From the NCBI GenBank assembly GCA_016191845.1, contig JACPVF010000007.1, positions 186,001-250,000 on the forward strand: a stretch of 64,000 bases of DNA. The letters run 5' to 3'. This document shows positions 9,236 to 17,487 of this stretch, piece by piece. The DNA is from Chloroflexota bacterium (lineage in GTDB: Bacteria > Chloroflexota > Anaerolineae > Anaerolineales > Villigracilaceae). Under the pieces are notes generated by a model, which worked only from the letters and a program-made list of their open reading frames with translations, made no database searches and was not told the DNA's origin. A program made the translations under genes and the position numbers. Positions within the stretch are counted from its first letter, which is position 1. Each line of letters starts with the position of its first letter.

Positions 9236-9871
9236 ATGTCCGAGATCCTGCTCAACGTGCACGTGGTGATGTTCAGCCTGCGCGAAGAGGCGTTGTACGT
9301 GTTGCTGACTCCCGCCGAGGGACGGTCCTGGGGACTGCCGCACGCGCAGGTGCAGGCCGCCGAGTCGCTGGAGGACGCGGCGGCGCGCGCCTTTGCGGGT
9401 CAGATCGACAAGCGTCAGGCCCACCTCGAGCAACTCTACACCTACGGCGAACCCGAGCGTGATCCGCGCTGGCGGCTGGTGAGCGTGGTGTACTTTGCGC
9501 TGGTGCCCACCAACGCCCAGCAGGCTTCTGGGAAGATGCGCTGGTTCCGTGTGGACAAGCTGCCGCCGCTGGCCTACGATCACGCCGACATCACCGCCTA
9601 TGCCCTGCGCCGTCTGCGCTACAAACTGGAATACAGCGCGGTCGGATTTCAGTTGCTGCCGAGCGAGTTCACGCTATCTGAGCTGCAACACATGTATGAG
9701 ATCATCCTCGGCGAGAAACTGGACAAGCGCAATTTCCGTCGGCGCATGCTCGGCTCGGGCATCATCGAGGAGACGCCGCACCAGCGCAGCGGCGAGGGAC
9801 GTCCCGCCCGCCTGTATCGCTACCGCCCCGACGCCGTGGCCGAGGTCAAGGCCAGGCGGCTGTTTCCGTAA
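9236..9871 (+). CDS. NrtR-like transcriptional regulator (Nudix-like domain plus winged helix)
   Basis: The 211-residue protein has a Nudix-fold domain (about 1-140) followed by the C-terminal winged helix-turn-helix of the NrtR family (FTLSELQHMYEIILGEKLDKRNFRRRM, shown here only as its key F-x-L...YE.I.G..LDKRNFRR spacing). The Nudix box lacks the catalytic REXXEE core, as in NrtR regulators that only bind the ligand ADP-ribose. NrtR members usually control NAD or sugar metabolism. The targets are not evident; the neighbour is a yqhA gene. ATG 9236 is chosen over 9164 because the domain begins there. Confidence 0.8.
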   Translation: MSEILLNVHVVMFSLREEALYVLLTPAEGRSWGLPHAQVQAAESLEDAAARAFAGQIDKRQAHLEQLYTYGEPERDPRWRLVSVVYFALVPTNAQQASGKMRWFRVDKLPPLAYDHADITAYALRRLRYKLEYSAVGFQLLPSEFTLSELQHMYEIILGEKLDKRNFRRRMLGSGIIEETPHQRSGEGRPARLYRYRPDAVAEVKARRLFP

Positions 9872-9878
9872 TTTCATC

Positions 9879-9917
9879 ATGTCATTGCAAGACCGCTGCG
9901 CGGTCTTGCAATGACAT
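9879..9917. repeat. 39-bp perfect palindrome, member of the ATGTCATTGCGAG repeat family
   Basis: The arms ATGTCATTGCAAGACCGC and their reverse complement flank a 3-base centre. The ends match those of the repeats at 15992, 23462 and 38154. It may also act as a terminator for the upstream gene. Confidence 0.85.
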
Positions 9918-9940
9918 AAATTCTTACAGGAGCCTTATCC

Positions 9941-10393
9941 ATGAAAGCCATTCTCGAAAAATCACGTTATCTGGCCATCGTCGGCATCGTCTCGCTGCTG
10001 GTGGCGGCGCTGGCCGCCTTCGGCTGGGGTACGCTCAAGACCGTCCACGCAGTGATACTGGTCATCGAAAGCCTCGGCACGGATACGGCCATCACCATCG
10101 AGTTCATCGAGATCGTGGACAGTTTCCTGATCGCCACGGCCATCCTCATCTTTGCGGTCAGCCTGTACGAGTTGTTCATCGGCGACCTCGACCTGCCCGA
10201 CTGGATGCTGGCGCATAACCTGTACGAGCTTAAGGCCAAGTTGAGCAGCATGGTGGTGCTGGTGATGGGCGTCAAGTTCCTCCAAAAGCTGGTGGATTAC
10301 AAAGACACCGCCGACCTGTTGCGCGTGGGCCTGTCCATAGCCGCGGTCTCGGCGGTGTTGATCGCCTTCGGATATTTTGGAAAGAAAGAATAA
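9941..10393 (+). CDS. yqhA: YqhA family membrane protein (UPF0114)
   Basis: The 150-residue product has about four transmembrane helices (about 10-33, 50-74, 97-115 and 124-144), with a polar loop IGDLDLPDWM between the second and third. Sequence and length match the YqhA/UPF0114 family, of unknown function in the inner membrane. The ribosome site aggagcc precedes ATG 9941. Confidence 0.85.
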   Translation: MKAILEKSRYLAIVGIVSLLVAALAAFGWGTLKTVHAVILVIESLGTDTAITIEFIEIVDSFLIATAILIFAVSLYELFIGDLDLPDWMLAHNLYELKAKLSSMVVLVMGVKFLQKLVDYKDTADLLRVGLSIAAVSAVLIAFGYFGKKE

Positions 10394-10440
10394 GAACATG
10401 CAGCGGCCGCAGCGCCGCCGTATTCTTCACAAGGAGCGAC

Positions 10441-11649
10441 ATGCAAAACCAGAATGGCTTGCGCCGCCTGCCGCGCAATGTGTGGATCGTCACCCTCACC
10501 TCCCTGCTGACCGACATCTCCTCGGAGATGCTCGCCAACCTGATCCCCTTCTTCCTTGCCAACGTGCTCGGCGTGCGGACGGCCGTCATCGGCCTGATCG
10601 ACGGCCTGGCCGAGACCACCGCCAGCCTGACCAAGATCTTCTCGGGGGCGTGGTCCGACCAATTAGGGCAGCGCAAATGGCTGACCGTGGCGGGCTACGC
10701 CATCTCCACTCTGGCCAAGCCATTTCTGTTCTTCGCAAACGCCTGGGGCTGGGTGATGGGGGTGCGCTTCGCGGACCGCATCGGTAAGGGCGTGCGCACC
10801 GCGCCGCGCGACGCGTTGATCGCTGACTCGATCCAGAAGGAGCAGCGCGGACTGGCCTTCGGCCTGCATCGCGCAGGCGACACCTTTGGCGCGTTCCTCG
10901 GGCTGGGCATCGCGGCCCTGGTCATCTGGTTGACCCAGTCGGGCGCGGCGGAACTCTCGGCGGCCACCTTCCGCATGTTAGTGCTGATCAGCATCGTGCC
11001 TGCCGTTTTGGCGGTGATCGTTTTGGCAGTGGGGGCGGTCGAGGTAGCGAAACCAGCCAGGGGTCCAGAAGCGGCGAAGCTTTCCCTGCGTAACGTGGAC
11101 GGCCGCTTCCGCGCCTTCCTGCTGACGATGGTGCTGTTCACGCTGGGCAACTCGTCCGATTCGTTCATCCTCCTGCGCGGACAAGAGCGCGGCCTGAACC
11201 TGCTGCAGGTGATGGGCATGGCGCTGACCTTCAACGCGGTGTACACGATCTTTGCGGGGCCGCTCGGCGCATGGTCCGACAAGGTCGGTCGGCGCAGACT
11301 GATCCTGGGCGGGTGGCTGGCCTACGGATTGGTGTACCTCGGCTTCGGCCTCTCGCAGACGGGCTGGGGGATCTGGGTCCTGTTCGGGTTATACGGTCTG
11401 TATTACGCGGCCACCGAGGGCGCGGCCAAGGCGCTGGTGGCGGACCTGGTGCCCGAAGCCCAGCGCGGCACGGCCTACGGCATCTTCAATGCGGCCATCG
11501 GGCTGACGGCCCTGCCTGCCTCAGTCATCGCGGGGCTGCTGTGGCAGGGCGTGGGCCCGTGGACGGGGTTCGGCGCGAGCGCGCCTTTCGTCTTCGGCGC
11601 GGTCATGGCCCTGCTGGCGGGACTCCTGTTCTGGCGGCTGGTGGATTGA
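10441..11649 (+). CDS. MFS transporter
   Basis: The 402-residue protein has about twelve transmembrane helices and the MFS loop-2/3 motif GAWSDQLGQRK (residues 64-74), repeated in the second half as GAWSDKVGRRR. The N-terminal motif LTDISSEM resembles that of a broad MFS subfamily whose substrates are unknown. A strong ribosome site (aaggagcgac) precedes the ATG. Confidence 0.87.
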   Translation: MQNQNGLRRLPRNVWIVTLTSLLTDISSEMLANLIPFFLANVLGVRTAVIGLIDGLAETTASLTKIFSGAWSDQLGQRKWLTVAGYAISTLAKPFLFFANAWGWVMGVRFADRIGKGVRTAPRDALIADSIQKEQRGLAFGLHRAGDTFGAFLGLGIAALVIWLTQSGAAELSAATFRMLVLISIVPAVLAVIVLAVGAVEVAKPARGPEAAKLSLRNVDGRFRAFLLTMVLFTLGNSSDSFILLRGQERGLNLLQVMGMALTFNAVYTIFAGPLGAWSDKVGRRRLILGGWLAYGLVYLGFGLSQTGWGIWVLFGLYGLYYAATEGAAKALVADLVPEAQRGTAYGIFNAAIGLTALPASVIAGLLWQGVGPWTGFGASAPFVFGAVMALLAGLLFWRLVD

Positions 11650-11699
11650 GCATATTTGCAGGATTGATTTTAGAAACGTTTTCTTGTACGTTAATCAGG

Positions 11700-11746
11700 A
11701 GGCTGCTTTGCCGCTCGCTTTAAGGCTCGCGCCTCGCAACGACATT
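11700..11746. repeat. partial copy of the ATGTCRTTGCGAG repeat family
   Basis: The end CCTCGCAACGACAT matches the inverted end of the 23462 repeat, and the left part contains the GCTTTGCCGC remnant. It looks like a degenerated half element. Confidence 0.6.
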
Positions 11747-11769
11747 TATGAATGAAAAGGACTTTAACG

Positions 11770-12243
11770 ATGAACACGAACGAGCAGATCATTCAGGATT
11801 TCTACACAGCCTTCCAGGCGCGGGATGGGGATCGCATGGCGTCCTTCTATCATCAGGATGCGCTGTTCTCAGACCCCGCCTTCGGCGCCCTGCAGGGACG
11901 CGAGGTGGGTGCAATGTGGCGGATGCTCTGCCGCCGCAGCAAGGATTTGCAGGTGACCTTCGACCAAGTCTGGGCGGACGGCGAACGCGGGAGCGCCCAT
12001 TGGGAGGCGCGCTACAGTTTCTCCTCCACGGGGCGGAAGGTGCATAACGTGATCGAGGCTTCCTTCCTGTTTCTCGATGGGAAAATCCTCGAACATCATG
12101 ACCGCTTCAACTTGTGGCGCTGGAGTGCGCAGGCGCTCGGTCCCACGGGCCTGTTGCTCGGCTGGACCCCGCTCGTGCGCGGACGCATCCGCAAGCAGGC
12201 GCGGGACGGGCTGACGGCCTTCCTCCAAAAAGAGACCGTTTGA
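11770..12243 (+). CDS. SnoaL-like / NTF2-fold polyketide-cyclase-type protein
   Basis: The 157-residue protein matches the NTF2-like SnoaL fold: an N-terminal helix EQIIQDFYTAFQARDG, FYHQDALFSDPAFG and a C-terminal strand ending in HHDRFNLWRW. Proteins of this type include ketosteroid isomerase-like enzymes and ligand carriers; the substrate cannot be inferred. ATG 11770 follows a well spaced aaaagga; the codon at 11752 lies inside that ribosome site. It starts a run of four small genes. Confidence 0.8.
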   Translation: MNTNEQIIQDFYTAFQARDGDRMASFYHQDALFSDPAFGALQGREVGAMWRMLCRRSKDLQVTFDQVWADGERGSAHWEARYSFSSTGRKVHNVIEASFLFLDGKILEHHDRFNLWRWSAQALGPTGLLLGWTPLVRGRIRKQARDGLTAFLQKETV

Positions 12244-12256
12244 TCCTGGGGGCATC

Positions 12257-12643
12257 ATGGACTATTCCCTTCATCAGGATTCAGAAACGGGCATCCTCAC
12301 CGCCGTGGTAACAGGTGAGTGGAGCGCCCAACAGGATGAAGAACTGCTGCGCAGGATCATCGCCATCGATATGCAGGGCAGGTCCAAAGTGCTGCTGTTG
12401 GACCTGCGTCAGCTTTCCGCCGATTTTTCGGTATCCTACATTTACCATCGGGCGCAATTCCTGGAAAAGAAGCGTCAGCAGGTGGAGATCCCCAGTTTCA
12501 GGGCGGCGCTCATTTATGACGGGACCAACCCCAAGGTCAGGCAGGCCTATGAGTTCTTCGAGACGACCGCCATCAATCGCGGGCTGCCCTACCGCGTCTT
12601 CGCGGACATCGAACAGGCCCGTCAGTGGCTCATGAAGGCGTGA
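12257..12643 (+). CDS. STAS/SpoIIAA-like small protein
   Basis: The 128-residue protein has an alternating beta-alpha pattern: ILTAVVTGEWS, KVLLLDLRQLSADFS and AALIYDG, followed by a C-terminal helix FADIEQARQWL. This resembles SpoIIAA/STAS-like domains, which mediate protein interactions. The assignment is weak because the central phosphoacceptor region is unusual. Its stop overlaps the start of the DNA alkylation repair gene (TGATG). Confidence 0.6.
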   Translation: MDYSLHQDSETGILTAVVTGEWSAQQDEELLRRIIAIDMQGRSKVLLLDLRQLSADFSVSYIYHRAQFLEKKRQQVEIPSFRAALIYDGTNPKVRQAYEFFETTAINRGLPYRVFADIEQARQWLMKA

Positions 12644-13323
12644 TGCATCCGTATGTGAAGTCCATCCAGGTGCGCTTCGCGGCGCACGCCGACCCCGCCC
12701 AGGCGGGACCCATGAAACGGTATATGCGCGACCAGTTCGAATACCTCGGCATCAAGAGTCCGCAGTTCAAGGAATTGTTCAAGGCGCACCTGGCCGAACA
12801 CGGACTTCCGCCCGTCGCCGAACTGGACGTGATCGTCCGTGACCTGTGGGCGCTGCCAGAGCGCGAGTATCAGTATGCCGCCACCAGCTTGATCGGCAGG
12901 CTGGAGAAGACTCTGCCCGAGGACTTCATCGAGACCCTCGAGTATCTGCTGGTGACCAAATCATGGTGGGACACGGTGGACACGCTCTCGGGCGGGCCGC
13001 TGGGCGTCCACTTTCGGCGCCACCCCAAGGTCCGAAAAAAATACCTGGCGAAGTGGCGCAAGTCGGAGAATTTCTGGCTGCGGCGAGCCTGCATCCTCTT
13101 CCAACTCGACTATAAACAGGACACGGACTTCGACCTGCTGTGCGAGATCATCCGCGAGAACCTCGGCTCGAAGGAATTCTTCATCAACAAGGCCATCGGC
13201 TGGGCGCTGCGCCAATACACCCGCGTGGACCCACAGGCCGTGCGCGATTTCGTGGCCGCCACGCCGCTGAATCCGCTCAGCGCGCGCGAAGCGGTCAAGT
13301 GGCTGGAAAAGCACGGCAGGTAG
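12643..13323 (+). CDS. DNA alkylation repair protein (AlkD-type HEAT-like glycosylase)
   Basis: The 226-residue all-helical protein matches AlkC/AlkD-like DNA glycosylases, which excise alkylated bases. The conserved segment KSWWDTVDTLSG (residues about 107-118) carries the Trp and Asp that form the AlkD nucleotide-binding face, and FINKAIGWALR (about 186-196) is the other family block. ATG 12643 overlaps the preceding stop codon as TGATG. A terminator follows. Confidence 0.88.
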   Translation: MHPYVKSIQVRFAAHADPAQAGPMKRYMRDQFEYLGIKSPQFKELFKAHLAEHGLPPVAELDVIVRDLWALPEREYQYAATSLIGRLEKTLPEDFIETLEYLLVTKSWWDTVDTLSGGPLGVHFRRHPKVRKKYLAKWRKSENFWLRRACILFQLDYKQDTDFDLLCEIIRENLGSKEFFINKAIGWALRQYTRVDPQAVRDFVAATPLNPLSAREAVKWLEKHGR

Positions 13324-13330
13324 CTTCATC

Positions 13331-13364
13331 GAAAACTCCTTTCCCCAGAAAGGAGTTTTTTCTT
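13331..13364 (+). terminator. rho-independent terminator
   Basis: The stem AAAACTCCTTT / AAAGGAGTTTT with loop CCCCAG is followed by a T run. It ends the 11770-13323 gene run. Confidence 0.9.
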
Positions 13365-13602
13365 CCCGCATCTGCCATCTCAGGATTCCCCTGCATGAGA
13401 CACATGGACTCCGTCCCGTCGAGCAAAAATCGGACAGAATCTCTCCCTTTCTAGCGTAAAATAGCCCGCATCCCAGAACGTCCCGCACCTGCCTTGGGTT
13501 TTCTCCGCAGGGTCCGTCGGAACTTTTTCTGCGAAGATTCGTTTTTATCAGGTCCGCTTGCCACGGAAATTATTGTTTTAATCTCAAAACGACGAGGTAC
13601 CC

Positions 13603-14244
13603 ATGAAATCTGAAAAGTTCGAAACCTTTACCGCCATCATGATCGCCATCGTGACCATCGTCAGTGCGGTCGTGGCCTGGCGCGCGGCCGTGGCCTCCCA
13701 GGAGGCCAACCAGGCCGATTTCACCGGGCTGACCGCCGCCATCCATGCCGAGGAGGCGCAGGTGCTGAACAACATCACCGTCGCGGAACACCGCCAGGCC
13801 TTCCTCACGTACACGCGCTACAACGAACTCGGCTACGAGTTGTACAACGCCGCCAACGGCGCGAACGCCAATTCCGCCAACGAACTGACCCGCCAGAAAT
13901 CGGAAGCCTGGGGCATCGCCGCCGGGCTGCAATCCATCTTCTTCCCGTCGCGTTACCTGCGCCCGGACGGCACGTACGACGCCCAGCGTGAAATGGACGA
14001 AAAGAACGCCGATGCCGCCCGCACAAACGATATCCATCCCGAGCCACACTTCAACAAGGCCAACAGCCTGCGCCTCAAGGCCAATTTGATGGTCGCCGCG
14101 CTGATCTTCCTGGGTGCCGCGTTGTGGATGTTCACCTGCGCCCAGATCATCGGCCGCCGCATCCGCTACGTCTTCGCCGTCGGCGGGAGCCTGCTGCTGC
14201 TGGCCGCCATCTTTTCCGCCACATTGATCGAACTCCTCCTGTAG
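13603..14244 (+). CDS. membrane protein with N-terminal TM and two C-terminal TM helices
   Basis: The 213-residue product is not recognised. It has an N-terminal transmembrane helix (about 8-30), a long predicted soluble helical region (about 31-150), and two C-terminal helices (about 157-180 and 187-210). Its N-terminal region resembles that of the next gene, which is 6 bases downstream. The two probably form a coupled pair. Confidence 0.75.
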   Translation: MKSEKFETFTAIMIAIVTIVSAVVAWRAAVASQEANQADFTGLTAAIHAEEAQVLNNITVAEHRQAFLTYTRYNELGYELYNAANGANANSANELTRQKSEAWGIAAGLQSIFFPSRYLRPDGTYDAQREMDEKNADAARTNDIHPEPHFNKANSLRLKANLMVAALIFLGAALWMFTCAQIIGRRIRYVFAVGGSLLLLAAIFSATLIELLL

Positions 14245-14250
14245 ATTTCC

Positions 14251-15936
14251 ATGAGCAAAGACACTTCCTCTTCCACCCCGAGCCGCTCCGAAAAACTGGT
14301 GGCCTTCCTGATCGCCTCGGTCACCGTGCTGGCGGCCGTCATCACCTTCCTGCAAACCTACGTCTCGGGCAAGGGCGACGAGGCCAACCGCATCTCGGTG
14401 CAATATGCCATTCAGGCCATGCAGGTGCGCACCAGCGGAGAGACGCGCGTCAGCCACGAGTGGCAGGGCGCCTATCAGACCTGGTACGAACTGGACCTGC
14501 AGGCCATCGCCGCCGACCTGGCGGGCGACAGCGCCGCCGCGGCGCGCTATCGCACGGTGCGGGACCGCATTGCAGGCCTCAGCCCATTGCTTTCCCCCGC
14601 CTATTTCGACCCGAATGCGAACCTGAACCCCAATTCCTACGGGTACCAGGCCGATGAGTACGTGGTGGAAGCCACGCGTCTCTCCGAGAAATTCTCGGCC
14701 TACAACGAAATCGGCGATGCCTGGGATGACCGCTCGAAGATCCTGATCGTCAATCTGACCATCCTGGCGGTCAGCCTCTCGCTGTACGGTCTATCCACCA
14801 CCATCAAGGGCTTCATGCGGCACGCCTTCCTCGCGCTGGGGACCCTGGCAGCCGGCGTGGTGGTGCTCTGGTCGGGTGTGACCATGCTCCTGCCGCTGCC
14901 GCGTCTGCCCGAAGAGGCCATCAACGCCTACGCGGACGGCATGGGCTTGAGTTGGCGCGGCGATTATGCGGGCGCCATCCAGCACTTCGACGAAGCCCTT
15001 TCGCTTCAGCCCGGATATGCCAATGCCCTGTATGAGCGCGGCAACGCCTACTATTATGTGGGCAACTACCAGGCCGCCGCAGCCGATTACGAAGCGTCCA
15101 TCCGCGCGGGCCGCACCGACACCAACGTGGGGTGGAATCTCGGCTGGACCTATTACCTGCTGGGCCGCTTCGACGACGCCATCCGTGTGGACCGCGCCGC
15201 GCTCGAACAGGACCCCAGCCTGATGGGCGTTCGCTTCAACCTGGCGCTGGCCCTGATGGTCAACGGCCAGCTCGACCAGGCGCGCAGCGAATATCAGAGC
15301 GGGGTGGACCAGGCCGTGGGCGAAGTTACCGCCGCCCACGCGAACGGCGCCCAGCCGCCGTCCTCCTTCTGGTATTACATGGACGCCTCCGCCACCGACA
15401 TCGACAGCCTGCTGCACTCGCTCGACAACGACTCCCGTCCCTGGATGGAGGCGCCCGCAAGCGGCGCGGTTCGGGCGGACCCCTCCCAGGTGCGCGCCCT
15501 GGCAACCGAGATGTTCCATCTGCTCAAGGGGACGACCGCCTCGCTCGAGTTCACGGGCCAGGCGCCGCCGCAGACCCAGCGCGGCACGGTCACGGCCTTC
15601 GTCTTCGGGCAGGAGGAGCTCGACAGCCGCGGGAATCTCCTGCGATATAACACCGCCGTCTCCTTCCCCAACGGCTTGAAGGGGATCTCGATCCTGTTCG
15701 ATTACTCGGGCATGCGCACGGGCGCGTCGGAGGTGTGGAAGGTGTACCGCAACGGCATCGAGGACCCCACCCTGCGTGTGATCGGCACCTGGCAGTTGGG
15801 AGATCAGGGCAGCGGCGTCAAGACCATCAGCTACACATACAGCGACCTGGTGGCCTTCGGCCCGGGCGAGTACACGGTCGAGTTGTACATCGACTACCAG
15901 TTGATCGGGCGCGGAACCTTCACAGTGGAGCAGTGA
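14251..15936 (+). CDS. TPR-repeat membrane protein
   Basis: The 561-residue protein has an N-terminal helix (about 12-34) similar to the one in the preceding gene product, a coiled region, and two transmembrane helices near 165-185 and 190-213. TPR units follow (about 224-350; the segments AYYYVGNYQAAAADYEAS and WTYYLLGRFDDAIR are clear). A C-terminal beta-rich domain (about 400-561) has an all-beta, immunoglobulin-like look. Likely an envelope protein; function unknown. Confidence 0.75.
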   Translation: MSKDTSSSTPSRSEKLVAFLIASVTVLAAVITFLQTYVSGKGDEANRISVQYAIQAMQVRTSGETRVSHEWQGAYQTWYELDLQAIAADLAGDSAAAARYRTVRDRIAGLSPLLSPAYFDPNANLNPNSYGYQADEYVVEATRLSEKFSAYNEIGDAWDDRSKILIVNLTILAVSLSLYGLSTTIKGFMRHAFLALGTLAAGVVVLWSGVTMLLPLPRLPEEAINAYADGMGLSWRGDYAGAIQHFDEALSLQPGYANALYERGNAYYYVGNYQAAAADYEASIRAGRTDTNVGWNLGWTYYLLGRFDDAIRVDRAALEQDPSLMGVRFNLALALMVNGQLDQARSEYQSGVDQAVGEVTAAHANGAQPPSSFWYYMDASATDIDSLLHSLDNDSRPWMEAPASGAVRADPSQVRALATEMFHLLKGTTASLEFTGQAPPQTQRGTVTAFVFGQEELDSRGNLLRYNTAVSFPNGLKGISILFDYSGMRTGASEVWKVYRNGIEDPTLRVIGTWQLGDQGSGVKTISYTYSDLVAFGPGEYTVELYIDYQLIGRGTFTVEQ

Positions 15937-15991
15937 CCTGTCTGCGCCGCCGAGCAACCCATCCTCGAACAGGCGCGTATAGTAAAAGGTT

Positions 15992-16100
15992 TGTCATTGC
16001 GAGGAGGGCGCAGCCCGACGAAGCAATCTCGAAATCTATAAAGATAGCTTATTACAGGGAGATTGCTTCGGGCGGAAGTACACCGCCCTCGCAATGACAT
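15992..16100. repeat. inverted-end repeat of the TGTCATTGCGAG family
   Basis: About 109 bp, starting TGTCATTGCGAGG and ending CCTCGCAATGACA. It contains the inner GAAGCAATCTC and its inverted partner GAGATTGCTTC. It lies between the TPR gene and the next small gene. Confidence 0.9.
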
Positions 16101-16114
16101 AAAAAGGATTTCCT

Positions 16115-16510
16115 ATGCACAGGCACAAACGCTTTCGACACGGACCCAGGCCCTTTCGCCCCTTCTTCGGTATCTTCTGGTTGATCGTGCTGGGGATGAT
16201 CTTCTCCGGCGGCAAATGGTGGCCTGCCTTGCTGGTGCTGATCGGGCTGGGCATCGTCTTCAGCTCGCTCTTCCGTGAGGCCCCGCCCGTCAACCCGCCG
16301 CAGATGGGCACCCCGCCCTATGTCCCGCCCGTGGCTGCCCCCGTTCAGCCCGCGCCCAGGCCCGTCGAGCCGACCTATCGCACCGACCTGCTGCCCACCT
16401 CCTGCCCGCGCTGCGGCGGACCCGTGCGCGCGCACGAGGTGAGGTGGCTCAATCCGCGAACCGCCGCCTGCGCCTACTGCGGCTCGGCCCTGCCGATGAA
16501 GCAAAGCTGA
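16115..16510 (+). CDS. small membrane protein with C-terminal zinc ribbon
   Basis: The 131-residue protein has two transmembrane segments (about 18-32 and 35-50), a Pro-rich linker, and a zinc-ribbon-like C-terminus with CPRCGG and CAYCGS. The function is unknown. It is followed by a terminator and preceded by a repeat. Confidence 0.75.
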   Translation: MHRHKRFRHGPRPFRPFFGIFWLIVLGMIFSGGKWWPALLVLIGLGIVFSSLFREAPPVNPPQMGTPPYVPPVAAPVQPAPRPVEPTYRTDLLPTSCPRCGGPVRAHEVRWLNPRTAACAYCGSALPMKQS

Positions 16511-16520
16511 AAAGCAGCGA

Positions 16521-16556
16521 CTCCAAACCCTGGGAGAAGGTCCCAGGGTTTTTCGT
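16521..16556 (+). terminator. rho-independent terminator
   Basis: The stem AAACCCTGGGA / TCCCAGGGTTT with loop GAAGG is followed by a T-rich tail. Confidence 0.9.
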
Positions 16557-16665
16557 TTGTCAAATGGGCTGAGAAGCCTCGGCGTGACCAATCGGCTACT
16601 TGCGCGGAACCCTGCCCGGGCGGAGAATGGGGCCGTTCCAAATCCCATACTTTTTTGGAGGCGGC

Positions 16666-17163
16666 ATGGAAACGCAGGAAAAGGCTCCCAGCCAGCAACT
16701 GGTCATCAAAAGCTTTGATTTCTTCATGGTGTGGATTGCAGGCGCGATCTTCACCCTGTGGGGCGCCATCCAGCTGCGCTTCTTCCCAGCCCAGGCCATG
16801 CCGTTCACGCTCTTCAACCCGCTGATCCTCATCAGCGGACTGGTGATGCTGCTGCTCTACCCCAACCTGACCATCGTCGCGGACCGCCCCACTCGCACCC
16901 TGCGGCTGGAGTATCGCTACCTGCTGTTCCGCCACACGAAGCGACTCGACTTCGACGACATCGCCGCCATCCGCGCCGAGTACAGCCGCCATACCGACAG
17001 CGACGGTCACACCAGTTCGGGCTATCGCCTGGTCGCGGACTTGATCGACGGGCGGACGGTGCCGTTCCGCAGCTCCTTCGGCGGCGCGGACCCCAAGGAT
17101 GCCACCCGCTTGCAGGGCTTCATCCGCCGCTCGAAGGGCAGGGCCGAGACACCCGAGCCGTAA
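16666..17163 (+). CDS. small two-helix membrane protein
   Basis: The 165-residue protein has two transmembrane helices (about 16-36 and 46-63) and a soluble beta-rich C-terminal region (SSGYRLVADLIDGRTVPF) that resembles PH-like YcxB or bacterial PH-domain proteins. The function is unknown. ATG 16666 is preferred over 16600 because tttggaggcggc precedes it. Confidence 0.65.
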   Translation: METQEKAPSQQLVIKSFDFFMVWIAGAIFTLWGAIQLRFFPAQAMPFTLFNPLILISGLVMLLLYPNLTIVADRPTRTLRLEYRYLLFRHTKRLDFDDIAAIRAEYSRHTDSDGHTSSGYRLVADLIDGRTVPFRSSFGGADPKDATRLQGFIRRSKGRAETPEP

Positions 17164-17487
17164 CCGACCGCCTGCGGTCCGAACAAAACGCCCACAACAC
17201 CCTGGCGCTCTTGATTGGAGGAGAATCCTCCCTAGGAAGGATTGAAAACCTCTCAAGGAAGGTTTTAAAAAACTTCTAGAAGTTTTCAGGAAAACATTTA
17301 GAAGTCTTGACAAAAACATTTCGATGTTTTTTCCAACAAGTACTGTCTGTAATCCTCCCCCACGCGGATATTTCCTCCTTAAAATCAAGGCACTGGAACT
17401 TTCGTCCCAGTGCCTTTTGATTTCGGTTCAAATGCTGGCGTTAAGTAAGTTATCATTTTTTCATTTGGCAAAGAAAATCTCATGGAT
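17164..17487. other. convergent intergenic region with a chain of hairpins and a terminator
   Basis: The 324 bases between two convergent genes hold no gene. They contain five hairpins: GGAGGA/TCCTCC (17217-17231), AAAACCT/AGGTTTT (17245-17266), AAAACTTCT/AGAAGTTTT (17269-17286), AAAAACAT/ATGTTTTT with a TTCG loop (17312-17331), and a long terminator-like stem CAAGGCACTGG/CCAGTGCC (17382-17422). See the separate finding. Confidence 0.8.

Noticed and set aside
15894-16100. Small open frames across the repeat
   Set aside because: They arise from the inverted repeat and have no ribosome site.
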